Shown: positions 33,534 through 43,674 of the stretch, piece by piece
Layout: the number at the start of each line of letters is the position of its first letter
Position numbering within the stretch: position 1 is the stretch's first letter
Source of the DNA: Batillaria attramentaria
Lineage: Eukaryota; Mollusca; Gastropoda; Batillariidae
Reading direction: 5' to 3'
DNA length: 64,000 bases
NCBI GenBank assembly: GCA_018292915.2
Contig: JACVVK020000290.1
Location: 795,076 to 859,075, forward strand
Position numbers and translations under genes: made by a program
Notes under the pieces: model-generated
The model's database searches: none
What the model was told of the DNA's origin: nothing
The model's input: only the letters and a program-made list of their open reading frames with translations

Positions 33534-33659
33534 CTATCAGCCCGCCCCGTCCTCGCTAACCGGTACAAACGGCCGCTCCATACCACCATCTGGGGCACCA
33601 TCACGACACCGGGACTTCATTACACCCCGCCCTCGGGATCCCACCCTGGGGACAGCTGA
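33534..33659 (+). CDS. possible terminal coding exon, unassigned
   Basis: After an acceptor-like 'tgtactacagacag', 41 codons with GC-rich third positions run to TGA at 33657-33659. The translation includes SARPVLANRYKRPLHTTIW and ends HPGDS. Codon choice looks coding and unlike the flanking repeats, but the upstream pyrimidine tract is weak, no donor partner is identified and I recognise no family. A chance open frame is quite possible. Confidence 0.25.
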   Translation, partial: LSARPVLANRYKRPLHTTIWGTITTPGLHYTPPSGSHPGDS

Positions 33660-33848
33660 ACAATTAGCCGAAGGACTGACCCCCCCCCCCCCCCCCCCAC
33701 GGAGACTGCTGCCAGACGCCTCATCACGTTAAGCCCATAGCGAAGAGAAAAAAATGTCATGACCTAAGACAGCAGCCCCCCCCCCCCCACCTCCTCACGC
33801 GTCGGCCCTCTCTTTAAGCTCTCAAATAGTGCTCTCAAATAGGGTGGA

Positions 33849-34016
33849 GTGGGTGGGTGTTTGGGGGTTTAACGTCCTTTTCCACCACATAGGGTGATGT
33901 CAAAGACGGGGCAACGATGAAAAAGCCAGTACAAATATTTGGCCCCAGCCGGGATCTAACTCACGACGCGAGCATTTTAAGTCCAACGCTCTACCATTCG
34001 ACCACCCCGGCTCCCC
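33849..34016 (-). mobile_element. SINE-A, full length, with TSD
   Basis: Complete reverse copy between aaatagggtgga at 33837-33848 and 34017-34028. Confidence 0.92.
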
Positions 34017-34189
34017 AAATAGGGTGGAACCGTCCGCTCTTAATGTCATCTTCATCATTATTGGCATCATCGCCATTTCGTGTTGTGATTTTGGATTTCT
34101 CGGGAAAATCACTGAAACGTGAAACAATGCCAATGCCCATGGAATGTGACCAGTCAGTCAGTCAGTCAGTCAGTCAAACACCTAACCAC

Positions 34190-34640
34190 CAACCACGTGA
34201 AAATGACCCAACAAAAGCATATACCTTCATCTGGATAAAGAAAAGGACTAAGCGGCGTGGATTCGATAGGCTCATAGGCCCTTTTTTTTCTAGATGACGG
34301 CAGAATTGCAAACTATAGTCTATACACAGCCTGTTTTGAAATGGGGGTGGGTGTTTGGGGGTTAACGTCCTTTTCCACCACAAACGGGTGATATCAAAGA
34401 CGGGGCAACGCTGAAAAAGCCAGCACAAATACTTCGCCCGAGCCGGGATACGAACTCATGACCCGAGCATTAGAAGTCCAAGGCTCTACCATTCGGCCAC
34501 CCCGGCGTGAAAATGACAAGACAAAAGCATACTTTCATCTGAGAGAGACAAAATGGACTAAGCGGCGTGGATTCGACAGGCTCATAGGCTCTTTTATTCA
34601 AGAATTGCAAACTATAGTCCGTACACAGCCTGTTTGGAAA
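34190..34640. repeat. 140-bp direct duplication flanking a SINE-A
   Basis: The segment gtgaaaatgac...cagcctgttt...gaaa occurs at about 34197-34340 and again at about 34507-34640. It shares 'actaagcggcgtggattcga' and 'gaattgcaaactatagtc'. A SINE-A lies exactly between the copies. Similarity is about 85-90% by eye. Confidence 0.85.
34343..34506 (-). mobile_element. SINE-A between duplicated flanks
   Basis: Reverse copy missing the last few head bases (ends ccccggc, not ggctcccc) and with one T missing in 'gggggttaacgtcc'. It is positioned exactly at the junction of the 140-bp duplication. Confidence 0.85.
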
Positions 34641-34665
34641 GGGATAGAACTCCATGCTAGTCTAG

Positions 34666-34917
34666 ACCGAAGACTACACCATCCAACATGATGTAGACGA
34701 GCCAAGGTCTAACTTCTTCACGGGCAAATACAGCTGCCTGAATGTCTGTGTGTATGATCCAAATGTCACAGACAGACTCCTACCACGCTTCAATTATACG
34801 TACACGGGGAGCAACTCCATCTCAGTCTCAATTACAAGACAATTTGTCTTCCAGAATTGTGCGTGCACCATTCCCCCTTTTTCTCTTGAAAATGAGACCG
34901 AGATAAGGTTTCAGTAG
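34666..34917 (+). CDS. probable coding exon: secreted or extracellular Cys-containing segment
   Basis: 83 codons are open to TAG at 34915-34917, entered without an ATG, so an internal or terminal exon is implied; acceptor-like AGs are at 34659-34660 and 34664-34665. The translation runs TEDYTIQHDV, then FFTGKYSCLNVCVYDPN, and near the end FQNCACTIPPFSLENET. It has four cysteines (residues 24, 28, 65, 67) and three N-glycosylation sequons (NVT, NYT, NET), as expected of an extracellular domain. The YSCLNV...NC.CTIPP spacing loosely recalls the loop of BK-channel beta/TipE-type subunits, but this is only a resemblance. The frame might continue through a weak donor (ataag|gtttca near 34907). Confidence 0.42.
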   Translation, partial: TEDYTIQHDVDEPRSNFFTGKYSCLNVCVYDPNVTDRLLPRFNYTYTGSNSISVSITRQFVFQNCACTIPPFSLENETEIRFQ

Positions 34918-35136
34918 GAAAACAAATCAAACCAGTTCATATACAATCGAACCAAAGCTGGTCTACGGGTACTGTAGCGCGAATAGTGACGGCGTCTCGC
35001 TCTCTAGGCGGTATTGAGCGTGGAATAATAATAATAATAATGATATTAATCTGTAAACACTCTGGACAAAATGCCGTCTGTGCATCTGTGCGAATGTGCG
35101 AAGGAGGGGGGGGGGGGCGGGGTTAGGGATTGTTTT

Positions 35137-35188
<52 letters not shown>

Positions 35189-35439
35189 GTTGTTGTTTTG
35201 TTGTTATTGTTGTTCTTGTGTAAACTCTGCCTTTGTCTTTGGCTTTCGTGATGCTGCTGTTGTTGCATTGTTTTTGTCTTTGCTTCTGTTTTTTTGTTTT
35301 TTTTTTCAAATTTCATGTGTTATTTGGTTTATTGGTGTTTATGTAATGTCCATCCTATAATAAAAAAAATTATGTGCAAAAACAGAAGTATGGAAAAAAA
35401 CAAACAAACAAAGAAAAACAATAATTGTGATCATCGTGT
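34918..35439. other. intergenic with (TG)n
   Basis: No gene recognised. TG array at about 35139-35188 followed by TTG-rich sequence, and an AAT run at 35025-35041. Confidence 0.5.
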
Positions 35440-35612
35440 ATTGCGAGGGCGCTTTACGCAATTTCTCGAACTTGAAAGCCCCGTGAACTGAACTCAACAC
35501 GCACGCTCACATGAATCACACGCATTCTCTCACACACTGGACATGGACACATTACAATCACGTGGTGCGAAGGGTCAGCTCAGCTATCAAAGTTTAGGAA
35601 TTGTGTGGGCTG
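35440..35612 (-). mobile_element. SINE-B, 5'-truncated
   Basis: Reverse copy from 'gagggcgctttacgcaattt' through 'gaactgaactcaacacgcac' to 'tgtgggctgaaca'. It stops before the CTCTCCGGG domain. Confidence 0.85.
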
Positions 35613-36153
35613 AACAGGAATGGTATCCATTTGACTGGGTAACAGGTTTCTTACAACACCCCCAGTTCGTGACCACCCAGCTGTAAACAGGTACCTGACT
35701 CTCTTTACGGGGCGGAAGGGGGAAGGAGGGAGGGGGGCGGGCTCAAAGTAAAGCGGCGAGGGAGAGGAGATGGGCACCGCCCCCAATAAGCTGACAGCAA
35801 GGGAAGTGAACTCCGTACGGTGTCACGCTTCACTCCCCTACGACCGCAAGGTCATGGGAGCAGCCTTACTGTATGTATACATACTTTTCATATACTCAGC
35901 ACGTCTAGTCATATGGGATCATGTCCATTCTGACCAGCGTCTTCAGAAGTCAATGTGGATGGCTTCTGTTCAGTTTCCCTGCCTTCTAACACAAACATCC
36001 CTCCCAGCACCCCAGCCAAACCAACCCAACACAATACCAACACCGCCCCAGTCCTAAGAAATTCTATCGATAATCTAATTACCGTTTCAGCATCATTATC
36101 TTCGATTGTATCGCTAAGGCTCAGTTTCACTCACGTGGTGGAAAAATTAATTC
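35613..36153. other. intergenic, SINE-like motif
   Basis: 'cacccagctgtaaacaggta' and 'actcccctacgaccgcaagg' resemble motifs I recall from other molluscan SINEs, but only one copy is present, so no element is called. No gene assigned. Confidence 0.35.
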
Positions 36154-36165
36154 CGTCCACCCCTC

Positions 36166-36341
36166 GGGTAGCCGGGGTGGCCGAATGGTAGAGCGTTGGA
36201 CTTCTAATGCTCGGGTCGTGAGTTTGTATCCCGGCTGGGGCCAAATATTTGTGCTGGCTTTTTCATCGTTGTCCCGTCTTTGATATCACACGTATGTGGT
36301 GGAAAAGGACGTTAAACCCCCCAAAACCCACCCCCATCCCT
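36166..36341 (+). mobile_element. SINE-A, reference copy, with TSD
   Basis: Structure of the family, 5' to 3': a tRNA-like head of about 75 bp with box A tggccgaatgg (36178-36188) and a box B region (36220-36232, here gagtttgtatccc, one or two changes from the usual gagttcgaatccc). Next come 'ggctggggccaaatatttg', the core 'tgctggctttttcatcgttg', 'ccgtctttgatatcac' and 'tggtggaaaaggacgttaaa', then a tail of CACCC repeats. Boxes A and B are the internal pol III promoter. The TSD cgtccacccctc is at 36154-36165 and 36342-36353. About 25 copies or fragments occur in this window. Confidence 0.95.
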
Positions 36342-37362
36342 CGTCCACCCCTCTGTTTCTCCACGTTCGGGAACAACAACAACAGAAAGTTCGGTCAACA
36401 CAAAAACCTAACACGAGTCTCTTGCATCGTAAAAGTTCGGGTGACGCTTGAGGAACTTTTGTGAGAGATGACGTCACCAAGACCTCTCCAAACGCCCCAT
36501 TCATCACGGTTAGTCACGCTCCGGTTACGCCACCTCTCAGATTTTGATGCAGCGAAAACAAGACGTTCCATTAAGTCGCCAGCACGGGGAAAAAACAACC
36601 GCAGACCCGCTTCACCTTCCTTTCAAGTCTGCCTCACTGCTTTGCCGCGTTGCTATTTCCAGCCTCTCGTCTTGTGGTTGACTTCAGGCGCTCAGGCAAT
36701 GAGTGAGCGAACGTTGAACGCTAGGTTTGATCATGTGATGACAATTTCAGCTTGATTAGGTGCAGCTACAGCTGCTGCATGTTCTGCGTCTTTATCTCCG
36801 TCTGCGTAATCTGCCATCAGACAAGCCAATGTCGTTTTCCATTTCAGGGAACAAAACAGTGTTTTATGTAAGCGTTATCTTGGGTTGTTTCTGCGTTGTG
36901 AGACTGACGGAAACTGAGTCCGCTCGGATACGTCATTTTCCTTCGTAATGCGACATATTGAAAGTTCCCTTTGGTCGTTTGGTCCAGACAATTACGGCAG
37001 ATTGGTAATCAGGCAAAGTTTTCAGCAATGGCTTTTCCTCTTTCTGTTGTTGTTGTTGTTGTTGTTTGAGTACATTCTGTTTGGGCACTCATTGAAACCA
37101 CAGTAAAGACTGTTTCAAACAATATTTCTTGCTTTCTTGGACAACATTTTATTGGTGGACAGCCCACTGGAGACGAACATGAGGCAAACTGCCACGCAGA
37201 TTCACCAAGAACGAGCTGTGTCTGTAACGTAGGACCCGACCAGACCGACAGCAATGTCTAGAGCCTGACGGCGCCAAGATGAAACATTACACCTGTCACA
37301 TAGCGCCCATCTCGGCCAAACAGCTTTCCATTGGCTTAAAATTGGATTCCGAATGGTGCAAC
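36342..37362. other. intergenic, no assigned gene
   Basis: About 1 kb with no recognised gene. A TTG patch lies at about 37045-37068. Confidence 0.4.
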
Positions 37363-38048
37363 GCCGTCTCAAGGTAAGGTTATGGGTAATTCCTAGTTCG
37401 TCGTCACGTTGATGAAAGGCCAAAAGAACGGCCGGTGATGTACTCAGTTGTACACTGCACGCCGACAGGCGTCTCAAAGTAAGGTTATGGGTGATTCCAA
37501 GCTCGCCGTCACGTTGATGAAAGGCCAAAAGAACGGCCGGTGATGTACACTAGACTCTGACAGGCCGTCTCAAAGTAAGGTTGTGGGTAATTCCTAGTTC
37601 GTCGTCACGTTGATGAAAGGCCAATAGACCGGCAGGTGATGTATTCAGTTGTACACTACACGCCGACAGGCCGTCTCAAAGTAAGGTTATGGGTAATTCC
37701 AAGTTCGTCGTCAAACTGATGAGAGGCCAAAAGACCGGCAGGTGATGTACTTCAGAATCAGAATCAGAAATGTTTATTGATAGGCCTTAGGCCCATTCAA
37801 AGTTGACATCCAGACATTCTTATACACATCAATATTTGTACATGAAATAACCAAAGTGCAAAATAAAGTATATCAACTCATCTGAGCAACCGTTGTCTTC
37901 TTCTTAAAGCTAGGAAACTATATAATGCCAGGTTCTTAACTGTATAATAGTTACTTGAGGCCATTAGCAAAGTGAGTCGAAAGCTGCTTGGATGGTTCCA
38001 ATATTTTCTAGGCAGGTGATGTACTTGTACACTACATGCTGACGGGCA
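37363..38048. repeat. ~105-bp tandem array, four units, split by LINE tail
   Basis: Units start with g(c)cgtctcaaagtaagg at 37363, 37469, 37564 and 37670 (lengths 106, 95, 106; the fourth is split). Each contains 'ttcgtcgtcacgttgatgaa' and 'ggccggtgatgtac' or 'ggcaggtgatgtac'. The fourth unit stops at 37752 and resumes at 38027 after a 258-bp insertion. Confidence 0.95.
37753..38010 (-). mobile_element. L2-like LINE 3' end, 16-bp TSD
   Basis: On the minus strand it ends 'ggcctaaggcctatcaataa' (hairpin and AATAAA), then 'acatttctgattctgattct'. A TTCTGA-type tail after the polyadenylation-like signal marks the 3' end. It is 258 bp and 5'-truncated. Perfect TSD ggcaggtgatgtactt is at 37737-37752 and 38011-38026, so the insertion is young. 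Confidence 0.92.
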
Positions 38049-38393
38049 TCACGCTGATCTGCACTATATGATTGTCCTGTCCGGAAAATACTCCTGTCTA
38101 CTTCCTCCAAGCATTGTCCAGCCGAATGCTAAGCGTGGTTCCAAAAGTACCAATTAGCGGAAATAATTACTGCGTTAGAGAAGGCATTAACCGACATCGT
38201 GGAGTGCGCATTAAGCCGGGTCTTCCTCGTAGACAAACATTATAACTGAAACGTGCTGTAGGCGGATTGAAAGACCGGAAAAAATCTGCCCGTCTTATAA
38301 TGTTGTTTCCATTACTATGGAAACCACATAAAAAGACGCCAGTCACGGCGCTGAACATCGTATCATGTATACAAAAATTTATTTTGTGAATCT

Positions 38394-38802
38394 GTGGGGC
38401 AGTCGGTGGTCTATGTTGCAGTCGGTGGTCTAATGGTAAAGACTTTGTCACCAATGCGAGAGGTCAGGTTCCAGTCCCACTCGGGGCGAAGAACTTTTCT
38501 TTCTCATATATGTGGCACCGTCTATTCGGGCCGACCGTCAGGGGTTCTCTCCGGGTACTCCGGCTTCCCCCCCCCCCCTGCTTTGGAAATGTTCAGCCCA
38601 CAAAATTAAAAAATAAATGCAATTCTAAACTTCCGGTACTTAAATTGCTGAGCTGGCCCTTTGCACCACGTGATTGTAATGTGTTCATGTCCAGTGTGTG
38701 AGAGAATGCCTGTGATTCACGTGAGCGTGTGTGTTGGGTTTAGCCGCTCGCGGCGCTTTAAGCCAAATATTTGGGATAAAGCGCCTATATTAATGCGCTT
38801 AT

Positions 38803-38848
<46 letters not shown>
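38394..38848 (+). mobile_element. SINE-B, near full length, duplicated head start
   Basis: The 'gcagtcggtggtctat' start occurs twice in tandem (about 38399 and 38418), followed by the head, box B-like 'ggttccagtccc', the ctctccgggtactccgg domain, a C-run and the core. The end is 'gggataaagcgcc' with a (GTA)n tail of about 43 bp (38805-38848). Confidence 0.88.
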
Positions 38849-38849
<1 letters not shown>

Positions 38850-39231
38850 TCTGCTGTAGGGAACGAATGGTTCTTGTAACAGCCCTAGCAGACGACAGTG
38901 CGGGTCAGCCAGTCAGCCCCCCCCCCCTCGATGTTAACCATCTGTTTTGATGCCTTAGCTGTCCTTTCCATCTTTAAGGTTGATTCATGTTGTTTTGTGT
39001 AGTATCGATGCATACAAGATTTTCTATGTGTAGCATGTGGAACATAAATGAGCTGTTTGCGGGACTTCCGTTTGAATCGGCCTTCATTTCATGTCCGTTT
39101 TTTATTGGTAAAACTTTAAAAATAAAATCTTATTCTTAAAGCCAGATCGTAGGTGCAAGTAAACAATGTACCATTATTTTAATAGGATTATATAATTATT
39201 TGCTCATTTTGTTTTGTTTTGTTTTGTTTTC

Positions 39232-39401
39232 TTTTCTTTTATTTTGGCTGCCCCAACTCTTTGCCAGCTCCAGTACTGTTCCTCCCAGGTCAGGGGTGGA
39301 ATCCACAGAGCGCTCGAAAGCTGGGGCAATTTTTATTATTGTGCATGATGATGGTGATGAGGATGATGGTAAGATGATTGATGCCATAAAAGTATTTTTA
39401 T
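39232..39401 (-). mobile_element. SINE-C, 5'-truncated, in (TTTTG)n
   Basis: Reverse 3' half of SINE-C ('ggctgccccaactctttgcc' to 'gatggtaagatgatt'), without the tRNA-like head. It is flanked by a perfect 25-bp direct repeat of TTTTG units ending in TTTTC (39207-39231 and 39402-39426). Because the repeat is low-complexity, its exact length as a TSD is uncertain. Confidence 0.82.
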
Positions 39402-39747
39402 TTTTGTTTTGTTTTGTTTTGTTTTCAAGAGTAAAGATACATCGGTACGATTACCATTAATGACCATCATTTCTATGTGATTACGTAAATGATCAGCACA
39501 TACGTGGTTCCTTTGTTGTGCTGTCTGAAACGAGACATTATGCACAAGCGTAAGCGTAAATAAGATCGAAGACGTAAATCGTGACGTCAACGCCACAACT
39601 TCAACTGCATGTTGGTAAGTGTCTGTTGTTTTCAACTCTTTTGACCTCACTGATCGAGCCGAGCGAATTCCAGTATTATGGATTCACATCACAGTAGTGT
39701 TCTTGTACGTGTCAAGGTGATCGCAAAAGGGTTAAACTGTGTCTGAC

Positions 39748-39902
39748 CTGGCGGAGGGCACCCGGTTGAGAAAGCCGTTGATGACGTAGGTAAAGTGTGC
39801 GGCCCGCGTCATCACAAGCTCCACCAGAGCCCGGCTGGCAGTGTCCGCCACAGTCTGGTGATCGCCGCTCACCGCCTCCCATAATACACGCAGCTCGGGG
39901 AT
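39748..39902 (-). CDS. FOCAD: internal exon, focadhesin-like (FOCAD)
   Basis: On the minus strand, acceptor 'gttacag' (39909-39903) is followed by a 155-nt open exon starting ATCCCCGAG in phase 0. It ends ..GCCAG at 39748 before donor gtcaga. The 51 complete codons read IPELRVLWEAVSGDHQ... and end HFTYVINGFLNRVPSAR. The pattern LWE - TAS - ALVELV - F.YV.NGFLN..PS.R matches what I recall of the N-terminal ~50-100 residues of vertebrate focadhesin, a large HEAT-like protein linked to focal adhesions and, in later work, to SKI complex stability. GC-rich third positions contrast with the flanks. The acceptor abuts a (TG)n tract, and the exon length is not a multiple of three. Neighbouring exons were not found; large introns are likely. 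Confidence 0.68.
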
Positions 39903-39904
39903 CT

Positions 39905-39907
<3 letters not shown>

Positions 39908-39963
<56 letters not shown>
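39908..39963. repeat. (AC)n / minus-strand (TG)n at a splice acceptor
   Basis: A 56-bp dinucleotide array. In the sense of the minus-strand exon it is (TG)~28 ending 4-5 nt before the acceptor AG, in the place of the pyrimidine tract. Confidence 0.97.
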
Positions 39964-39968
<5 letters not shown>

Positions 39969-40037
39969 TCAAAATATTTGTTTGGAAGAACTCAGTTTAC
40001 AATAAGAGAAAAACGCCAGAATATGTGTGCGCATATA

Positions 40038-40040
<3 letters not shown>

Positions 40041-40076
<36 letters not shown>

Positions 40077-40187
40077 AGAGAGAGGCCATGAACAAAATTA
40101 AGAAGACCACAAAGGGTCTTGCGTCCGTGCGGTTTGTGACGGTTTTGCGGTGCGAAACACCTCAATTCCTGTATAGAAGAGAGCGAT

Positions 40188-40258
<71 letters not shown>
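40041..40258. repeat. two further (AC)n arrays in the putative intron
   Basis: AC at 40041-40075 (with a short GA run after it) and at 40190-40258, within 300 bp upstream of the focadhesin-like exon on its coding strand. Confidence 0.97.
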
Positions 40259-40259
<1 letters not shown>

Positions 40260-41760
40260 TTACTATAAAGCTTCCCATTACTGCCTCCTCCCTCCTCATC
40301 CCCAACCCTCATCACTTCTTTTCTCGAGCCCCCGCCTCTACCCCCTAACCCTCCCCCCCCCCTTTCCGCCCTTTACCCAACCCACCAACCTTGAAGTTTT
40401 ACAAACATGACTAGATCTGAACTGTTCTGTTTTCAGAGCAAACTGTCTTTAGCAAGCTGTTTTTACTGCTGAACCTCAAATTCTGCGTAATGCTAACATT
40501 CCCTGCTTAGCAAAACAAAAATGTCACGTCGGAAAGACGACCGTTGTTATTGGTGGCTGATAGAATCTGGTCACGTGACCGCCCCCGCTAATACAAGCCA
40601 ACAAACCAATCAGAACTCGTGAAAAAAAAGGGGGGGGGGGAGGGAAAGCGTGAAATGCGCTCAGTGAGCCTGATGTAGTGGTCTCGACAATCAAGAGCCG
40701 AAAGAACTAACAAAAACTCGCTCTGCAGAAACTGCAGCTCTAAAGAGCTGAACACAAAAATTCACCCTGCAAAAACCGCTACATTAGAGATTTCATTTAG
40801 ATCTCTATTGACCATGAACAACGTGGCGAGACTTCAGACGAGAACGTAAAACGCGCTATCCACCAATCAGTTTTTGTGTAAACAGTGTGTGTTGAAAGCG
40901 TGGGTTACAGTGTTTGTGTTGAGGCAATAATGTCCCCGCCCCTGACAAGACACTCTTTCTCCCACGTCAGTCAAGTTTGCCCTGCGTGGAGAAACTTTCT
41001 TTGTCATAATCCACTCCCCTACTCTCGAACGGTTAACGTTTTGTGTAGACTGCAGAGCCCTTGCATACCGTTACCAAGCACCCACAACCCGTGTTATCTC
41101 CGCTCTCATTGTGGCCGCTACGCACATTTTTTTTTCCCCAACCAAAAGTATATTTTCATAAAAGTTCTTCTAGTTATCTTTCAAACCATACCAAACACGA
41201 TTAGGAAACGTCTGTGGAAGACCCCTTTCCGCCAAAAAAATTGAAAATTTGTATTGCTGAAATCGTCTGGTTGGCAAGGCCGGTTGTGCACGCACTCGGT
41301 GCGTGGGTCACGGGGAAATTCCGAGTCCACGGCGTGCGGTCAAGGTCGGCAATGAGTTACGAAGCATGTGCCCGCCCGGAAGAAACAAAGCTCTAACAAA
41401 GAAACCTTTACGTGGTCACCGTATACACAGTCACTGAGTCAGCCCAGATATTCGCCCCAGATACTCAGGTCCGTCCCAAGGACAACTGCGTAAGCGAATC
41501 TGTTTTCCATTTAAAACACACTTCAGTTTTCTCTAGATGTAGAGACGATGGTCCTAATTTTGAACGGTGGAGAAAACGTTCCAGATTTACAGAGACTGGG
41601 GATAAGTCTTCATATTTTAAACATTATACGCTGTTTTAGGAGAAAATCAGGAGAAACACCTCAACCAGGCTGCACGGCTGTCCGTGCGAAACGTCGTGAG
41701 TGAAATCGATAGTAGTTTCCCACCGGCAAAAGTCACAAGGTCAGTTGAGTGGCAACGCTC
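40259..41760. other. putative intron / intergenic, 1.5 kb
   Basis: No exon identified on either strand. G-run at 40631-40640. This region would lie upstream of the focadhesin-like exon in the minus-strand sense. Confidence 0.4.
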
Positions 41761-41998
41761 ATAATAATAATAATAATAATGAGTATTGTATAGGCGCTTT
41801 ACCCAGTTTCATGAATCGACCCAAAGCGCCGCGAACTGAACCCAACACGCACGCTCACGTGAATCACACGCATTCTCTCACACACTGGACATAAAAACAC
41901 ATTACAATCACGTGGTGCGAAGGGTCAGCTCAGCTATTTAATTTCGGAATTTAGAATTGCATTTTTTTTCAGATATGGTGGGCTGAACATTTCCAAAG
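41761..41998 (-). mobile_element. SINE-B, 5'-truncated
   Basis: Starts with (AAT)n at the left (the reversed tail), then 'tataggcgctttacccagtt', 'ccaaagcgccgcgaactgaa' and 'gtgggctgaacatttccaaa'. It stops before the middle domain. Confidence 0.88.
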
Positions 41999-42516
41999 AA
42001 TGTGTAGGATTTGTTTCCAAACATCCAACTTCAGCGTAAAACTGGAAATACATTTTCAAATATTGCCTGAGTAGTTTGACTCATTTTTATGGCGGAATTT
42101 TGAAACCAGCGATAACCCAAATGTTTGAAACGCCTTTTCCTGGCAGCTGACATAAAAACCCAGTAGATCTGCAACTCAACGGGAAAAGAATCTGTGTGCT
42201 GTCCATGCCAGAGGTAATACCACATGAAAGTTGATGAAACTGAAACTGGCCCAACTAGCACCCAAAAAAAAAAATCAAACTTGATGTCCTTCATTCATGA
42301 TAGCCATGTGTCGGTAGATCGCCTACGACAGAAACAGGAATGAGCGAAATGGCGGAAAACAACAACACTCGCATCAGACGGTACGTTGTTTACCTCGCTA
42401 GACCTTCTCTGGCAAAGTCCCTTGACGCGTGCGTGATCTACGGAGTGTCGTCTGCTCATAGCTCCAATGGGAGATAATAAGGACACCGTTTCAGTCTCTT
42501 TTCTGTGAATCCAAAG

Positions 42517-42619
42517 GGTGGGTGGGTGTTTGGGGGGTTTAACGTCCTTTTCCACCACATACGGGTGATATCAAAGACGGGGCAACGATGAAAATGCAAG
42601 CACAACTATTTGGCCCCGA
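42517..42619 (-). mobile_element. SINE-A, 5'-truncated, with TSD
   Basis: Tail and core only, ending 'ttggccccga'. The TSD ctgtgaatccaaag is at 42503-42516 and 42620-42633. Confidence 0.9.
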
Positions 42620-42677
42620 CTGTGAATCCAAAGAGAAAATGTTCGAGGCCAGAGAAGGTTTGAGCACGGGATTTATA

Positions 42678-42781
42678 TCTATATAATTATTATATAATAT
42701 ATATTTATTATAATTTTGTGATCGAATGCGCCAATGGCGCAGGGCGCAGGGGTAAACCGAACCCTGAAATAAGCGGCTAGC

Positions 42782-42848
<67 letters not shown>

Positions 42849-42938
42849 TGTGTCTGTGTGTCAGGGGTTGGCGTCCAAACGAGTCACCAAATTTGCCATG
42901 AGCCTAGAGGGACACTTGGGGGAGAACATAGGATCAAG

Positions 42939-43017
<79 letters not shown>

Positions 43018-43154
43018 GCAGTGCTGTTGACAGTATGACAATGAGACTGTGACAGTGAAGGGTGTGGACCGACAGCATTAAAGTGGATTGACACAAGTAA
43101 CAACAAGTAAACTGGTATACATGTATACCCGAGCGAAGCCGGGTACTCTGCTAG
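42678..43154 (+). mobile_element. non-autonomous Helitron with two (TG)n arrays
   Basis: The left end reads a|TCTATATAATTATTATAA. The right end has an ACCCG...CGGGT hairpin (43127-43144), six bases, then CTAG|t at 43151-43155. TC at the 5' end, a hairpin shortly before CTAG, and insertion between host A and T are the Helitron hallmarks. The 477-bp body contains 'ccaatggcgcagggcgcag' near its left side and two TG arrays (about 42784-42862 and 42939-43013) separated by about 75 bp. No Rep/helicase is encoded. Microsatellite-bearing Helitrons are known from molluscs (pearl-type elements); membership is inferred. Confidence 0.8.
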
Positions 43155-43259
43155 TGTTATAGAAATACTTCAGTAATTCTTCACCTGAAAAAGAGACACG
43201 CAGCTGTGCAGAAGTGCAGGTGAAGGAAAAAAACTCAGACTTTTTGCCATCAAAAAGAG

Positions 43260-43415
43260 TGCGTTGGTGTTTGGGAGAGGTGGGTACGTAAGTGGGTGAG
43301 CTGACTTCCTTGTCCGAAACATATATATAGATGTTATTAACGATGGGTCAACGAGAAAAAGGCCGGTTTAAATATTTGGCCCCAAAATATTCGATATTCG
43401 AGCTCACGCCCGACT
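43260..43415 (-). mobile_element. degenerate SINE-A
   Basis: Recognisable only by pieces: 'gtgggtgagctgacttcctt', 'gggtcaacgagaaaaaggcc', 'aaatatttggcccca' and 'gagctcacgcccga'. Heavily diverged. Confidence 0.55.
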
Positions 43416-43474
43416 TACAATCGCGAAAGAGGAGAATTAAGGAATTACAATCGCGAAAGAGGAGAATTAAGGAA
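43415..43474. repeat. two perfect 30-bp tandem repeats
   Basis: The unit ttacaatcgcgaaagaggag plus aattaaggaa is repeated once without change (43415-43444 and 43445-43474). Confidence 0.95.
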
Positions 43475-43605
43475 TTAATACGACAGAAAACCTTTCCGGT
43501 TCCCGACCCTACCATGTCGGATTCAGTTTCAGAATCGAAAAGTCGAAAAGCTAGGATCAATGTTTTAGAAAGAGACAGCCCCCCCCCTCTCTCTCTCTCT
43601 CTAAT

Positions 43606-43609
<4 letters not shown>

Positions 43610-43673
<64 letters not shown>
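43610..43673. repeat. (TG)n microsatellite
   Basis: TG array preceded by (TC)n and followed by TTG/TTTG repeats, then the LINE tail at 43757. Confidence 0.97.

Positions 43674-43674
<1 letters not shown>

Noticed and set aside
35613..35860. Further SINE family suggested by cacccagctgtaaacaggta
   Set aside because: Only one copy in the window and no TSD, so it cannot be supported from this sequence alone.
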